Origin: Persicaria tinctoria
Taxonomy: Eukaryota; Streptophyta; Magnoliopsida; Caryophyllales; Polygonaceae
Assembly: GCA_037127255.1 (NCBI GenBank)
Contig: JBANSL010000005.1
Span: 77,815,160-77,879,159 of the forward strand
Reading direction: 5' to 3'
DNA: 64,000 nucleotides
Part shown: positions 12,751-24,760 of the stretch, in pieces
How the letters are laid out: every line of letters starts with the position of its first letter
Numbering within the stretch: the stretch's first letter is position 1
Translations under genes and position numbers: made by a program
The notes under the pieces: generated by a model
Database searches by the model: none
The model's input: the letters and a program-made list of their open reading frames with translations, nothing else
Told to the model about the DNA's origin: nothing

Positions 12751-13733
12751 TAATTTTTAGGGAAATTCCGTTTGGTGCCCCTGTATTTATATCAATTCCG
12801 GTTGGTGTCCCATACTTTTTTTTTGTCCGGATGGTACCCTGAGTTTTGTCAAAAGTTCGGCTCATGCTCAAAACTCATATTTTATTTATTTAAATGAATA
12901 AAATCACCCTTTATTTTTTATTTTTTCATAAAAAATCCCATTTTCTTTTAACATTGAACAAAACTATATATTATTTGACTAAATTCAATATATAAAAAAG
13001 TGACAAACCCACCTTTATTTATAAAATTGTACAAATCACATATTATTTTAAAAAAATTATTATAAAATCACCCTTGTTTCTAACTTTTTTTTTTAATCCA
13101 ATCGAATGACTGTAGACACCTGAAATTAAAACTCTTTATATATAAATACTGGTCATAAAGCATACAATATTTTTATTTATTTATTTGGATCAAAGTAAAG
13201 CATACAGTATAACTGCATAAGTATTGTTCTCAGAAATCAGATATTTATTATACATTCATAAATCAGAAGTCATGTTACATTAGTTTTCCGGCCAACTGCA
13301 TAATATTTCATCCGTCCAACTTGAGCTATACATAAGAGACGGTATAAATTGAATTGTTCTATTAGAAATCTGCACGTAATCTATATCTAAATTATATATA
13401 TGTCAAATAATTAGAAATAAGGGTGATTTTATGATAAATTTTTTGAAAATAATATGTGATTTACAAATTTAAAAATAAAGGTGAGTTTGTCACTTTTGTA
13501 TTGAATTTAGTCAAATAATATGTAATTTTGTTCAATGTTAAAATAAAATGGGCTTTTTTATAAAAAAAATAAAGGGTGATTTTATTCATTAAAAGAGAGA
13601 AAATATGAGTTTTGGGCATGAATCGAACTTTTGACAAAACTCAGGGGTACCAACCGGACAAAAAAAAATTGTGGAACACCAACCGGAATTGACATAAACT
13701 CAGGGGCACCAAACGGAATTTCCCTAATTTTTA
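12751..13733. mobile_element. MULE-type MITE (12760-13724) with 9-bp target duplication
   Basis: TAATTTTTA occurs at 12751-12759 and 13725-13733. The 965-bp element between starts GGGAAATTCCGTTTGGTGCC and ends with its complement. The inverted repeats run about 150 bp on each side, including matching words for CCGGTTGGTG, GGTACCCTGAGTTTTGTCAAAAG and CTCATATTTT. Long terminal inverted repeats with a 9-bp duplication are the hallmark of Mutator-like elements. No transposase is encoded. Confidence 0.88.
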
Positions 13734-13767
13734 TAATTATTTGTAATGATGTTTATATAATAAATAA

Positions 13768-13951
13768 TACTCCATCCGATCGGAAATAAACAATGTTTTG
13801 ACGTTGGACACGTAGTTTTAGGAGCTAAAAACTAATAAGTATTAAATTATAAAAAAAATTAATTAAAATAAATAAGATTTTATATAGTTTTTAGCTTCTA
13901 AAACTACGTGTCCAAAGTCAAAACATCGTTTATTTCCGATCGGAGGGAGTA
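13768..13951. mobile_element. Stowaway (Tc1/Mariner) MITE, 13770-13949
   Basis: The sequence runs from CTCCATCCGATCGGAAATAAACA to its complement ending CGATCGGAGGGAG, flanked by TA on both sides. The arms pair over about 60 bp (GACGTTGGACACGTAGTTTT with its complement), around an AT-rich middle. CTCCCTCCGT-like ends with TA duplication define Stowaway elements. Confidence 0.9.
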
Positions 13952-16900
13952 CTATTTTTAATTTTTCTAATACCGTATGGATATATTTGGGATGAACGGT
14001 CTTTGGATATTTCCACCACTTTGGAGTTTTGTACTTGGACAAGACATCACGTGGTCCTCCAAAGCACCTATGGTAGCTTGAAGTGTGTGCTCAAGCACAC
14101 TAGTACACTACAAAACTCTTCAATTTGCCGCTTATACAAGTGGCAAATATATTCGGCGCTCCAACGCTTCTGATTTTTTTTTTTGTCTTTTGTCCATCTG
14201 AATAGGAAGAATATGCCATGTCACTCAGGTGTAGATGCCCTTAGTACTTAAGGGCAACGAAGGGTTGCCCGCGGACAATAGATTCAGCTACAAGGGAGGA
14301 TTGAAGACACAATAACACGGCAAACGGAGCATGTGGAGTTGGTTGGGTTTTTTTTTGGTTCGATTTGTAAATATTTTCTAAACTAAATAAGGACTTGTGG
14401 ACAATTTGGTAAGAGTTATCTTGCCAATAGATATTCTTTATCTATAGACTCCCCCTATTTTGAGACGGAGATAGTATCATTTTAGAAATTTGCACATTTA
14501 AAAAAAAATACACTTATACCTATAGTTATTATTCTACCTTTTAACTTTATTGAAAACTACAACTAACATCTCTCTCAACAATATATAGGACAATTTTGGA
14601 AAGTGAATAAAAAAATAACTAAAATGAAATATTTTTCTTAATAAGATTTTATCCCTAAAACATGTTTTTCTTAAGGGATGGAGTATATTACAAAATCCAA
14701 CAAGTAGAACTGGGTTAATTCGCTTTATGTCAAGAAAGCTCGACCCTTAGCTATGTTTTGGGTTCCAGTTTCCCTAGTTTAAGGATCGGTTTTCTTTGAT
14801 TAAATCTTACCGACTCTAACTATCTTTACTAATTAGATCAGTTAGATTGAAAACTCCTATTTTATTTCAAAATGTTATAGCACTATATGAAATAATAAAT
14901 GGTAAGAACCTACTCACCCAAGCGGAAAAGAATCTATCAATATATGACTTTATGAGGAGGGTGTTTGGCATACCAGGGTGGTTACCACCCTGCCAAGTCA
15001 TCAAAAAGCCACAGAGTACTACCATGGAGTACTAATTAACGGTCTGGAATACCACGAAAAATTAATTGCGGTTGTTTAAAAAATAACCAGGCGTAATTAT
15101 TATCTATCTTGGGAATATGAGATGTAAAATTAATTAATGGTCTGAAATTCCTTATTTAATTTTATATAGAGAAACCTTCGGCTCTTCTTCTCTACCTCTT
15201 TCTCATGTCCAATCTTTCCGAAAATAATTCGTTGCTTAATTCTTACAAATAAAATAAAATAATTTGTGGGTTAATTCGCTTAGCTACAACACGTTGCTAG
15301 AAAAACTTTTATTTTTTATAATTTGAGAATTCGTATCTTCACTTGGAAATAACAATCTTGTTATACACGTCAATCTTCTAATAAATATTCATCAAATCTT
15401 ACTCAATTTTACAAATATTGATCATATATATAACTTATACAAATGAGCTTATTATATGTCCGGAAGTTGTCATTGTATACTCTCTGAACAAACCAAACTC
15501 AATTTGATGATAACCTCTTATATAAACTCATTAGTGATAGTTATATCCTCTTATATATATATAAACTCGAATCGACAACTTTAAAAAATCAATCTGATTC
15601 CAACGTTAATTTATACTATCGCCACTTAAGGCCAATTATAGCCACTTATGGCCAGCAGCCAATTACGGTCAACGATATCCACTTAAGGCCAATGAATCAT
15701 AACTCTTGTCGGCTTCCCTCGTCATTGATACATGATGAAGAAACCCGAGGGACAATTGTAATAGGGAAAATCCGAGCTTATCCCAAATAACGAATAAAAA
15801 CGACATCTATTATTTTGTGGTATGCAAATCAATTCAAATATTAATCACCCCTTGACCAGCATAAATGAGGAAAATCCGTTTCTTTTATTTAATGCGACGA
15901 CCGTTTCTAAATGAGGTGACCGTTTCAATTCATTTAATTAAATGCCTAGACCGTCGGAGAGTCCTACGGGGGAGACAAGCATCGACCCGACCTCGTTCGT
16001 GCTTGTTTGCAAGCTAGGGTTCGGGTTGAGAGCATGATCAAGATCGATCTCCTTCAACAATTATGATGCATCACAATATATAATATAAATATATTTTGAG
16101 ATGTTTTTATTAATTATATTTATATATATGCGGGACGGGATGAGATTTGCGTGACGAGAACTCTCCGTCTCGCATCCCGTCCCGTCATGCATATTTTTTA
16201 CGGGACATGAATTGCAATATTTTTTTTCCAAATCCCACCACAATGGCATAATTGGGATGGGATGTGGACCGGGACGGGATTTGTGCCCAATTCTACTTTT
16301 TCTTGTTTTTGTGTCCTTTTTTTTTCGTTAAAAAATTGAAACCGGAACCATCCTTATCTTTGCTTCTCTTCATCTACGGACCATCAATTTTGATAAATCT
16401 TACTCATAAAACCCATATTCAAAGTAACTTAATTATATGGTCAGATGAATATAAATCCATGTGTAAGAGGTTTATCAATGTAAACACATTCAAATGTGAA
16501 CTCACATCTATCGTTGTATTGCACTATTGCTTTTTATGGCCTAAACACATACGGATTATATTAAAAATAAAATAAAAATACGTAATACTCCGTTACTTTT
16601 TACAATCCGTAATTTTTGAACTGGTGTCATTAGAACTCGATCTACATCAGTGTAATAAATGAAAGGATTATTAATTTTCTTTTTTTTTTTGGTAAATGAA
16701 TTACTATGGTCCATTTAATTGCCAACTAAGATGCCACATCATGGTGGTAGACCACCAGGGTGGTATACTAATTAAATATTCTCCGACTTTATGATGACAA
16801 ATAAGGATAAAGTTAAGATTCAAGATTTAGGATTTATATGACAATCTATATGAGAAGTTAGGAATAATTTTATCGTTAAAAGTATAGCTCCTCCCCCACC

Positions 16901-16980
16901 AACAATATTAGCACATATTATCATCACAAATATAAAAAATTGGCATACTGAAATAGATCCAATGATAAAAACAGCTCAGT
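13952..16980. other. Intergenic region, no gene recognised
   Basis: AT-rich intergenic sequence. A CACTACAAAA word at about 14105 may be a CACTA transposon end. A short hairpin GGGCAAC...GTTGCCC lies at 14252-14270. 15600-15700 repeats the phrase GCCACTTAAGGCCAAT. At 16130-16280 GGGACGGGAT words occur in both orientations, as seen in some plant transposons. I see no supportable coding frame. Confidence 0.5.
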
Positions 16981-16984
16981 CGAA

Positions 16985-17440
16985 AAAGAAAAAAGCTAAA
17001 TGGGCCAAACCCTCGAGTCTTATCTATAAGGTTAATATAGATGGCTCGGTTAAGCCCGCGGGCATTTGTTAGGTGGGCCGTGGGGGGAGTCATTCGCGAC
17101 TCTGAGAGTAACACAATAGACGTATTCTTCCAAAATACATATAAAGGATCGGCATTACAGACAGAGGCAAAAGCAGTCATCATAGGAATGCAACAGGTGA
17201 TCAGGAAAGGAATTCGTAATGCCATCATTGAAGGTGACAATCAAACACTAATCAAGGCAATCAGAAGAGATCAGAACACTCCTTGGGAGATCATCCATCA
17301 AGTAGGAAAGACTCGACATATGGCTAGTTCTTTTGATAATATTCAATTTAATCATTGTTTTAGGAAAGCCAATAATGTTGTTGACTATATAGCCAGGAAC
17401 CGTATCACTTGTATAGGCTTACTTTCCCTCTTAATAGAGA
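16985..17440 (+). pseudogene. LINE RNase H domain fragment
   Basis: The region first reads YKVNIDGSVKPAGIC (catalytic-type DGS motif) to a TAG near 17070, and then, in a shifted frame, VGGVIRDSESNTIDVFFQ, LQTEAKAVIIGMQQ, NAIIEGDNQTLIKAI and FNHCFRKANNVVDYIA. The order DGS, E-x-x-A, E-x-D, R-x-x-N-x-x-x-D is the plant RVT_3 RNase H domain from LINE ORF2. The stop and frame shift mark it as dead. No reverse transcriptase is attached. Confidence 0.7.
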
Positions 17441-18655
17441 TCTGTACTCCATCATCTTCAAGGATGATTCCGGTAGTATGCTACGGTTTCCGTAGTATAT
17501 ACCAATGCTTGCATAATGTAAAAAAAGAAGAAGCCAACTTTAGTCAAACATCTCTATTGCTTGTGCAACACCTCTATCCCTGATTACACCCTGCATTAGC
17601 TCATCAACGAAACAACTTCAACCCACAACCAGTTTGATAAACATAACCATCAAATCCCTGACTAGTGACTGACTCGTCAAACTTAACCAAATTGGCTTGT
17701 CTAGACATCCGAGCAATAATCACCTTAGCTCTCTATACAACTCCACCGAAGTATTCCTACGATCCTACCTTCATATATATAAGACGTCCACCAACCAATG
17801 TCCCAACTCGAGGTCACAAACCATGTCAATTCATTTACCCAATTCGGTTCAATTTCTGTCTTGCCGTCTGAGTGTATTGATACTATCTGAAAGTACATCG
17901 AAACTTCACTGATGGGTTACAAAGTTCTTCCTGGTTTCATTTTGTGCGGATGTTTTTGCATTCTAACCTACCTTTGCCTCTGTAACAAAATAGGACGACT
18001 ATTCCTCTGAAATATTATGATCCCTGGATGAACTGTACAACTATAATAGATAGTCCACTAAATATGTGAGGACAGTGTTTTATCCATTGAACTAATAACA
18101 CAGTGCTTAGTTTCTTCCAAAAACAGGGAATATTCTTCAAGCTCTTGTCTCATCCGCTTTCGATTCATCCCCTTCTCCCATGTATTCGTTCGTATGCTCG
18201 TCACTTTACAGTCATTGTCGATCGATATCGTACCAATACAACATTCCGTATTTCTTACATATAAACAACAACAAATTACTGCCACTTTGGCATTTATATA
18301 GAACCCTGGTGAGTTCTATCTCATCCCTAGAGCGGTCGCGTAGCGCTCTAAGGTCAATGCTTAAAGGTCCCTACGACTAAGACTACGACAACAATAACAT
18401 AGGCGTCCGCCTATTTCAGCTATATTTGTACGGTAACGACGACCATAACCACATGGCAACAACATCTCCCCGAACCTACAAGTATGCAGATCATAAGGAT
18501 GACGCTGACGCTCTTTGTGTACGACCTTGGGGCTCTCTTGTTAACAAGCCAATGAAGGACACCATTAAAAGGAGCAAGCTCGTGATTCATCGACCCAATC
18601 GATCTGGTAACGTGTGGCGCAAGGGAAGCCTTCGAATGACTTTGTTGAGAATACA
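17441..18655. other. Intergenic region, nothing recognised
   Basis: No conserved coding frame, inverted repeat or terminal motif could be supported here. Short open frames are compositional. Confidence 0.5.
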
Positions 18656-18658
18656 AGT

Positions 18659-18832
18659 TGAGTTGTGGGATAAAGTTCTCACATTGATTAAAAATTGAAT
18701 CCAAACCTTGCATATAAACCAGTGGGCTCGTGTGCTCGGCTTGGTTGGTGCGCGTGATGCGCTTGTTGAGTTGTGGGATAAGGTTTATCCCACATTGATT
18801 AAAAATTGAATCCAAGTCTTGCATATAACCCT
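18659..18832. repeat. Duplicated 55-60 bp segment
   Basis: The words GAGTTGTGGGATAA, CACATTGATTAAAAATTGAATCC and CTTGCATATAA occur in the same order beginning at about 18659 and again at about 18770, about 111 bp apart. The second copy overlaps the out-of-frame tail of the F-box pseudogene, so the duplication may derive from that gene or from a transposon end. Confidence 0.7.
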
Positions 18833-19181
18833 ACTAAAATCCTTGACCAACGTCATCTTCCAATCGTTAGCAAACCCCTTTGATGATTCCGAAGAGCAAT
18901 TCAGTGATGTGTTCATCGTCGTCTTTCCACTCGATTGGAATGCGGTTCACCGTCAAGGGAGGATTGCAATGGCTACCGATCTTGATAGGATTGGTGATCG
19001 ATACACAGTAGACGGAATTTTGAATACGGAAGGCGGCAACAGATGGCCGGTACTCCAACTTGGAATCGTCGATGAGGTTCTTCCATTCCTTTGAGATGAG
19101 TTTACATGCCTTAATTGATTCGAATGGGAGATATAGGAAGATTTTAATGAATATGTCTTGTGGGAGTTGATTTGTGGGCAT
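18783..19181 (-). pseudogene. F-box protein gene fragment
   Basis: The start ATG at 19181 opens a frame with NQLPQDIFIKIFLYLPFES and IKACKLISKEWKNLIDDS, a typical F-box (about residues 4-42) that would bind SKP1 in an SCF ubiquitin ligase. The frame continues with RPSVAAFRIQNSVYCVSI and stops at 18867. One frame over, immediately after, it reads FANDWKMTLVKDFSRVICKTW and on to a stop near 18783, which suggests a 1-nt frameshift. There is no recognisable kelch or FBA repeat domain, so the gene is truncated. A short intact gene is possible but less likely. Confidence 0.55.
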
Positions 19182-19265
19182 CCTTGATGGAGAATAGAGA
19201 TGAATGAATAAATCAAGCACACACCCAATTAATGAAATTATATGATCGACCTACTGCAGGAACCC

Positions 19266-19268
<3 letters not shown>

Positions 19269-19302
<34 letters not shown>
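19269..19302. repeat. (TA)n microsatellite
   Basis: An uninterrupted AT dinucleotide run of about 34 bp. Confidence 0.95.
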
Positions 19303-19305
<3 letters not shown>

Positions 19306-19479
19306 TAATATGACGAGGGATATATATGGTAAAATTTTCTTACCTAGCAATCTGATCACAATCCTATTTATATAGATATGGAAAAAAAGTATATATCTAT
19401 GTATCCTATATAGATAAATAATACGGCAAATTCTAATCATATATAGATAGATAGTCCTAATTAACAATTTGGAGTTGCT

Positions 19480-19712
19480 ATAAAAATAAAAAGGAAATAT
19501 TCTAATATAAATAATTAGATAGTTATAATCTATATAATTAAAAACGACTAAATAATTATAATTATTTCATTTTACCATTAACTCATATAATTGGATAGAT
19601 GGAATACCTTATAAACAACTTTGGATATATAGACGTTTCCATCCAGATATATTCACCCACTATAAAAATAGATATAAGCTAGGTAATATTTTCAATATAC
19701 CATTAACTCATA
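19480..19712. repeat. Helitron-related repeat fragment
   Basis: TCTATATAATTAAAAA, ATTTTACCATTAACTCATA and AATTGGATAGATGGAATA match, with small changes, the interior of the proposed Helitron at 2905-2990. The fragment lacks ends. The downstream LINE copy A begins right at its edge. Confidence 0.5.
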
Positions 19713-19715
19713 TAA

Positions 19716-20464
<749 letters not shown>

Positions 20465-20471
20465 TAAGAGT

Positions 20472-23400
20472 TTACACAGAATTAGTGGGGAGCCGAGAGA
20501 CAATCTGAGCCCCCACTCCCTTAGCAATAGAAAACCCTACCCTAGTGAAAATATGAGCTGCATTATGAGCCCCCATATCATGAGCGTGAGCAAATTTCTG
20601 GATCCTCCTTAGTAGGGCTATGGCGTCTGCCTCAAGTTCCCCCAGTGCGGAAAAAAAGAAGGGTAAGAACCCACAACCAATAGCCTTACACTTATCTTGA
20701 TACTTAACTCGCTTACGACGAGCCGCCTCGGCCACCACATGCCCAGGAACAAAGTCAATCATCCCTGATCGCGTCAAGGGGGATGACCCTGTCAAGTCAA
20801 CACAAACATCCAGCCCTTCATCCCATGCATAAAGAAGCATGTCCGCCGGACGGAGGTGTTTTCCGTCTCCCCCACACAGCCCAATATCAACCTCTTTACC
20901 AGCTGAGATCCCAGAACGATAACAGACATTCACCAAAGTGTCACGAACAGCATTATGACGATGTTTAATCTCCACAATACCAGCACACGACACAACATGG
21001 TCTCCAAAAATGTCTCCCTCAAATACTCTAGAGCACGCGGGACAAGGCTTCGAAATGGAAAACAAAGGGATACCTAACCGATAGCACAACACACAACGAT
21101 ACGTCTTACCATTCATACTCTGACCCAGCCCTGAGATGGGGACAACCCTATACCAATCAGTCGCATGGTCTTGACGCTGAGAACTCCACAAAGCCATCTG
21201 ACGCGGTGATAAGAAAAAGGTATTCTCTGCATCTTCCGTAATCCGTGTGAAATATATGTCTGCCAATTTCTTCATGAGTTTGGGGGCATCGATATCACTT
21301 GGACTACTCAGAATATCAATTCCTACCTTATCGTTGAAGACACGCACGACGTCATCCAATGCAAATCCAGACGAAGTGACCTCAGCATGTTGGAGAAGCT
21401 TAATTTGCAGGCTAGCAGATTGTAAACGCGAAGCTATAAAAGCATAAAAAAGAGCATCACCTGCAGAATAAACACCAAGACCCCCAAACCTGAAGGGCAG
21501 TGTGGTGAGCCTCCATTGCCAATTGCCGAAACCCGGCCCAGAGGCAGTGATAATCCGTTCCAGAGACCGTCGAAGAGCTAGATCAAACTTAAGCTGGGCA
21601 GACTCGAAGGCAGGAGGGGGACATGTGCGTAAAGCAAAATAAAGCTTGGAGACCCCAGTACAAGCACGCAGCAACAATAGCTCACATTGTGGGTCACCAA
21701 TCTTAGCAACTGCATCCATAAGCTCGATCGTTTTGTCCACTCTCTTCATCACCAGCTCACTACTAAACGCCGAATTAACACCGACAGATCCACCAAGAAG
21801 CTTAACCCCTTGCAGCGGCCTAGCAATGTTAGGCGGAAAAACACCAGCCATCCTGCTCCTTGGGTCCTCTCTCGGCCAAAAAATTTCAGTTTTATCAACA
21901 TTGAGGTGCAGACCATAACTGGGTCCGTCCTCAATAATCATCTGCAGAACCTTCCCCAAGATCAAGGTATCCCCCACAATAGTGTCGTCATCCAAATACC
22001 AAGCCTGGAAACATAACTGAAACGTGTCCCAGATTTTGCGCACCAAAGGATGCAAAACTAAAGCAAACAATAAAGGGCCGAGAGGATCTCCTTGCTGCAC
22101 CCCTTGACAAGACCATAGGGTATGATCACCATAGTACAACCTAGCTGGACTGGAGTAGCAAAACTCAACCCAATGCGAGATTGCGGGACAATGGGTTCGG
22201 ACTTCACGAATCATCGCTTCCCGCTCAACCAAATTTAAAGCATTTTTAAAGTCCACCAACAACATAGTAAGACCCTCCTCCTTACCGCGCTCCTCAACCA
22301 AACGGTTCATTGCATGGAGGATGGCCTCACCCCCCCTGACACTCCCACTCCAAACTGGAAATCACCCAAATAACCACCCAAAGAATGACCAAGCAAGGAA
22401 GCACACACCTTAGAAACCAAATGCCTCCAAACAGTACCCACAGCAATGGGGCGAATACCACCGCCTGGCTTGACAAGAGGCGTGAGAGGTGCACTAGCAA
22501 TGACTCGCCTAACCCCTTAGGGCATTTACCCCCCAGAAAAAGATTAACCACACTGGTGATAGCATCGACTAACTCATCAGAAATAGCAACTGCAGCCCCA
22601 CTCAAGCAATCCATAAGATGTTGAGCACGTAAACCATCTCTCCCACACGATGAACCACGCGGAAAACTCTTAATTCTGTCCAAAACAACACCTCTCAACG
22701 AGAAAAGGCTATGGGGACCAATAGGAGTAATGGGTATGGATGGCGGCTGAGAGGAAGGATGTTTAGCGTTCAACTCCCCAAGAGTGGCACTAGAATATGC
22801 GGCAATGCCAGAGGAGGAAAGAACCCTGACAGCAGCGGTGTAGTGCCCATCACAAATCTTCCTCTTACACTGCTTGATATTACGCTCTGTCAAATCAAGG
22901 TCCTCCTCGTCATCAACTGACAAGGGAGGAGAAGGTTCAGAAAGAGTATCCAACACAAGCTGCATAATAGTGCCAGGCTCACTCCAAGCACAAATAGCCT
23001 TAAGTATACATTCCTCCTGCAACCGCCGCTTGTTAGCGGATCTGGACTCCTGGCTACTCCTAGGAGAAAAGGTTTTAAGAACACACACAGGCAACACCAA
23101 CAATCTAACCCACCCTCCGATGTCATCCGGATTGCTGATCACATTATCAAGAGCTCCTTTTAGCACTCGAGAAAACCCAAGACGACACTTAGGGGGAATA
23201 GATTTCACAGTACGCAGCCTCTTAGTAAAGATACGGTCGAGCAGATCGACATTGAAAACACACAACTGATGAACCACCAAACCAGAATCACAATCAGGCT
23301 GCACCGAAGAAGAGGTAACACACGGCTTGGCAAAGTCATAAAGAATGAATCTAACCACACCATCACCACAATCAGGAGGGTGAACAAACTGAGAACCACT

Positions 23401-23727
23401 TCCATGACGACATTTTGAGCGGAGAGTATGCGTTTTGAAACATACTCCACACAACCAAATCCCCATCTTCTTAAAGGTACTTTCAGCCTCAGTGAAGACA
23501 AGCACGTCGGAGGAAATAGCATTCCTTGTCGTTACTTGAGCATCTCCCGTACAATGGCGATCCCTTAGGTGTGTGATCAAGGACGCTTTAGTAAGCCCTT
23601 GTCCACCTCCATCTTGGCACCCATTGAGACCCACAAATGGACAATGAAATCGAACCGAAGCAGTCGGCATCGACAAGTCAAAACCGGCAACACCCAAAAC
23701 AACAACCAACAAAGGTAATGAAATCAC
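20472..23727 (-). pseudogene. Reverse transcriptase with C-terminal restriction-like nuclease (copy B)
   Basis: N-terminal part (frame to about 22500): a C2H2-like motif (C-x7-C-x15-H-x4-H in FHCPF...THLRDRH) and a second Cys cluster LCGVCFKTHTLRSKC, then FPRGSSCGRDGLRAQHL, the RT entry motif. Reverse transcriptase: GGGIRPIAVGTVWR, MLLVDFKNALNLV, GVQQGDPLGPLLFALVLHP, AWYLDDDT (catalytic Asp pair) and LHLNVDKTEIFWP. C-terminus: CPACSRVFEGDIFGDHVVSC, LRPADMLLYAW and DVCVDLTGSSPL, a layout like the restriction-like endonuclease of R2/R4 elements. No apurinic endonuclease domain is present, unlike plant L1 and RTE elements. Frame changes near 22500 and 22325 inactivate it. The protein would nick target DNA and copy its RNA there. 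Confidence 0.8.
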
Positions 23728-24245
23728 GAACGCCTAGGTACGAAGCAAGGAACAAAACAATCAAATACACCACGTAAATATATAACAGCAAATAGAAGCA
23801 ACCAAAGCGTCGCTTCTCAGAATACCACCGGCAAACAGAACCGTCGCTTCTCAGAACCACCAAACAACAGCAATCAAAAGCAACAAAAGGCAACGAAACT
23901 GAAACAAACAGAAGCAAACAGTCCAACGGTTCTCCCAGCGACTCTGAGCGGCACCGAGCGCTTCTCACATAGGCTGCAGGCTGACCGAAAGGAACACCAA
24001 GAAGAAAGACGTACACGTTGCCGCCGACAACGGCACAAAGCGGTGGCTGCGAGAACTGACGGGGGAAAGAGACCGAGAAGAAGACAAACCTGATGTGCCC
24101 TAGCGACACCGGGGAAACAAAGCGCAGGCGGCAAGACGAGGACCGGCGACAGGGAGAAGGGGGCTCGCGAACAGACAACGCCGGGCACCGGAATGAACCA
24201 GTGAAGCCATCGCCGGACGCGCAATCTCCTGATTGACAATCTTCT

Positions 24246-24292
24246 GATCGTCGTGCCCTAGCAGACCGTTGGACTGCTAGGGCACGACGATC
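24246..24292. other. Perfect 19-bp hairpin at the 5' end of LINE copy B
   Basis: GATCGTCGTGCCCTAGCAG (24246-24264), a 9-nt spacer, and its exact complement (24274-24292). It lies at the extreme 5' end of copy B, between the leader and the inverted 3'-end copy. It could be a structured RNA end or a fold-back product of integration. Confidence 0.9.
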
Positions 24293-24304
24293 TCCCAGGC
24301 GCTT

Positions 24305-24351
24305 TCAGATTGTCTCTCGGCTCCCCACTAATTCTGTGTAAACTCTTATTT

Positions 24352-24353
<2 letters not shown>
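24305..24353 (+). mobile_element. REL-type LINE copy C (49-bp 3' end only)
   Basis: TCAGATTGTCTCTCGG to ACTCTTATTTTA is the exact reverse complement of the 3' end of copy B (20460-20508), on the plus strand, and runs into (TAA)n. Confidence 0.85.

Positions 24354-24444
<91 letters not shown>
24353..24444. repeat. (TAA)n microsatellite between LINE copies C and D
   Basis: About 92 bp of pure TAA repeat, the 3' tail of copy C and the 5' border of copy D. Confidence 0.97.
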
Positions 24445-24445
<1 letters not shown>

Positions 24446-24664
24446 CCCTAGGGTATCATTTTATGCCGTTTTCCTTTTCTACCATCGGTGACTTAGGGGA
24501 TGATGCCTTAGGACTTCTCAAGCGGATATGTGGAGTTGCTAGAGGGCTACTTGGATATAGTAGGGATACTTGTCATATTTTGACTAGGGTTGCCTTTAGC
24601 ATTCAGAAGGGTTGCAGAGCTCATTAGCCGGCTCCCATCCAATTTCATGTAATAATTAGTTACC
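24445..24664 (+). mobile_element. REL-type LINE copy D (diverged, 5'-truncated)
   Basis: It starts without spacer after (TAA)n and reads YHFMPFSFSTIGDLGDDALG, LLKRICG and ILTRVAFSIQKG. These align with the C-terminal end of copies A and B (GFLPFFFSALGELEADAIAL...ARIFTRVGFSIAKG-type pattern) but with many changes, so D is a different subfamily. A frame change follows QKG. It ends in ATTAGTTACCA and (TAA)n. Confidence 0.75.

Positions 24665-24757
<93 letters not shown>
24665..24757. repeat. (TAA)n microsatellite between LINE copies D and E
   Basis: About 93 bp of TAA repeat, the 3' tail of copy D and the 5' border of copy E. Confidence 0.97.

Positions 24758-24760
<3 letters not shown>

Noticed and set aside
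14965..16775. Transposon with TACCAGGGTGGT-type ends at 14965 and 16755
   Set aside because: The two ends share words but do not align as a consistent inverted repeat, and no target duplication is seen.
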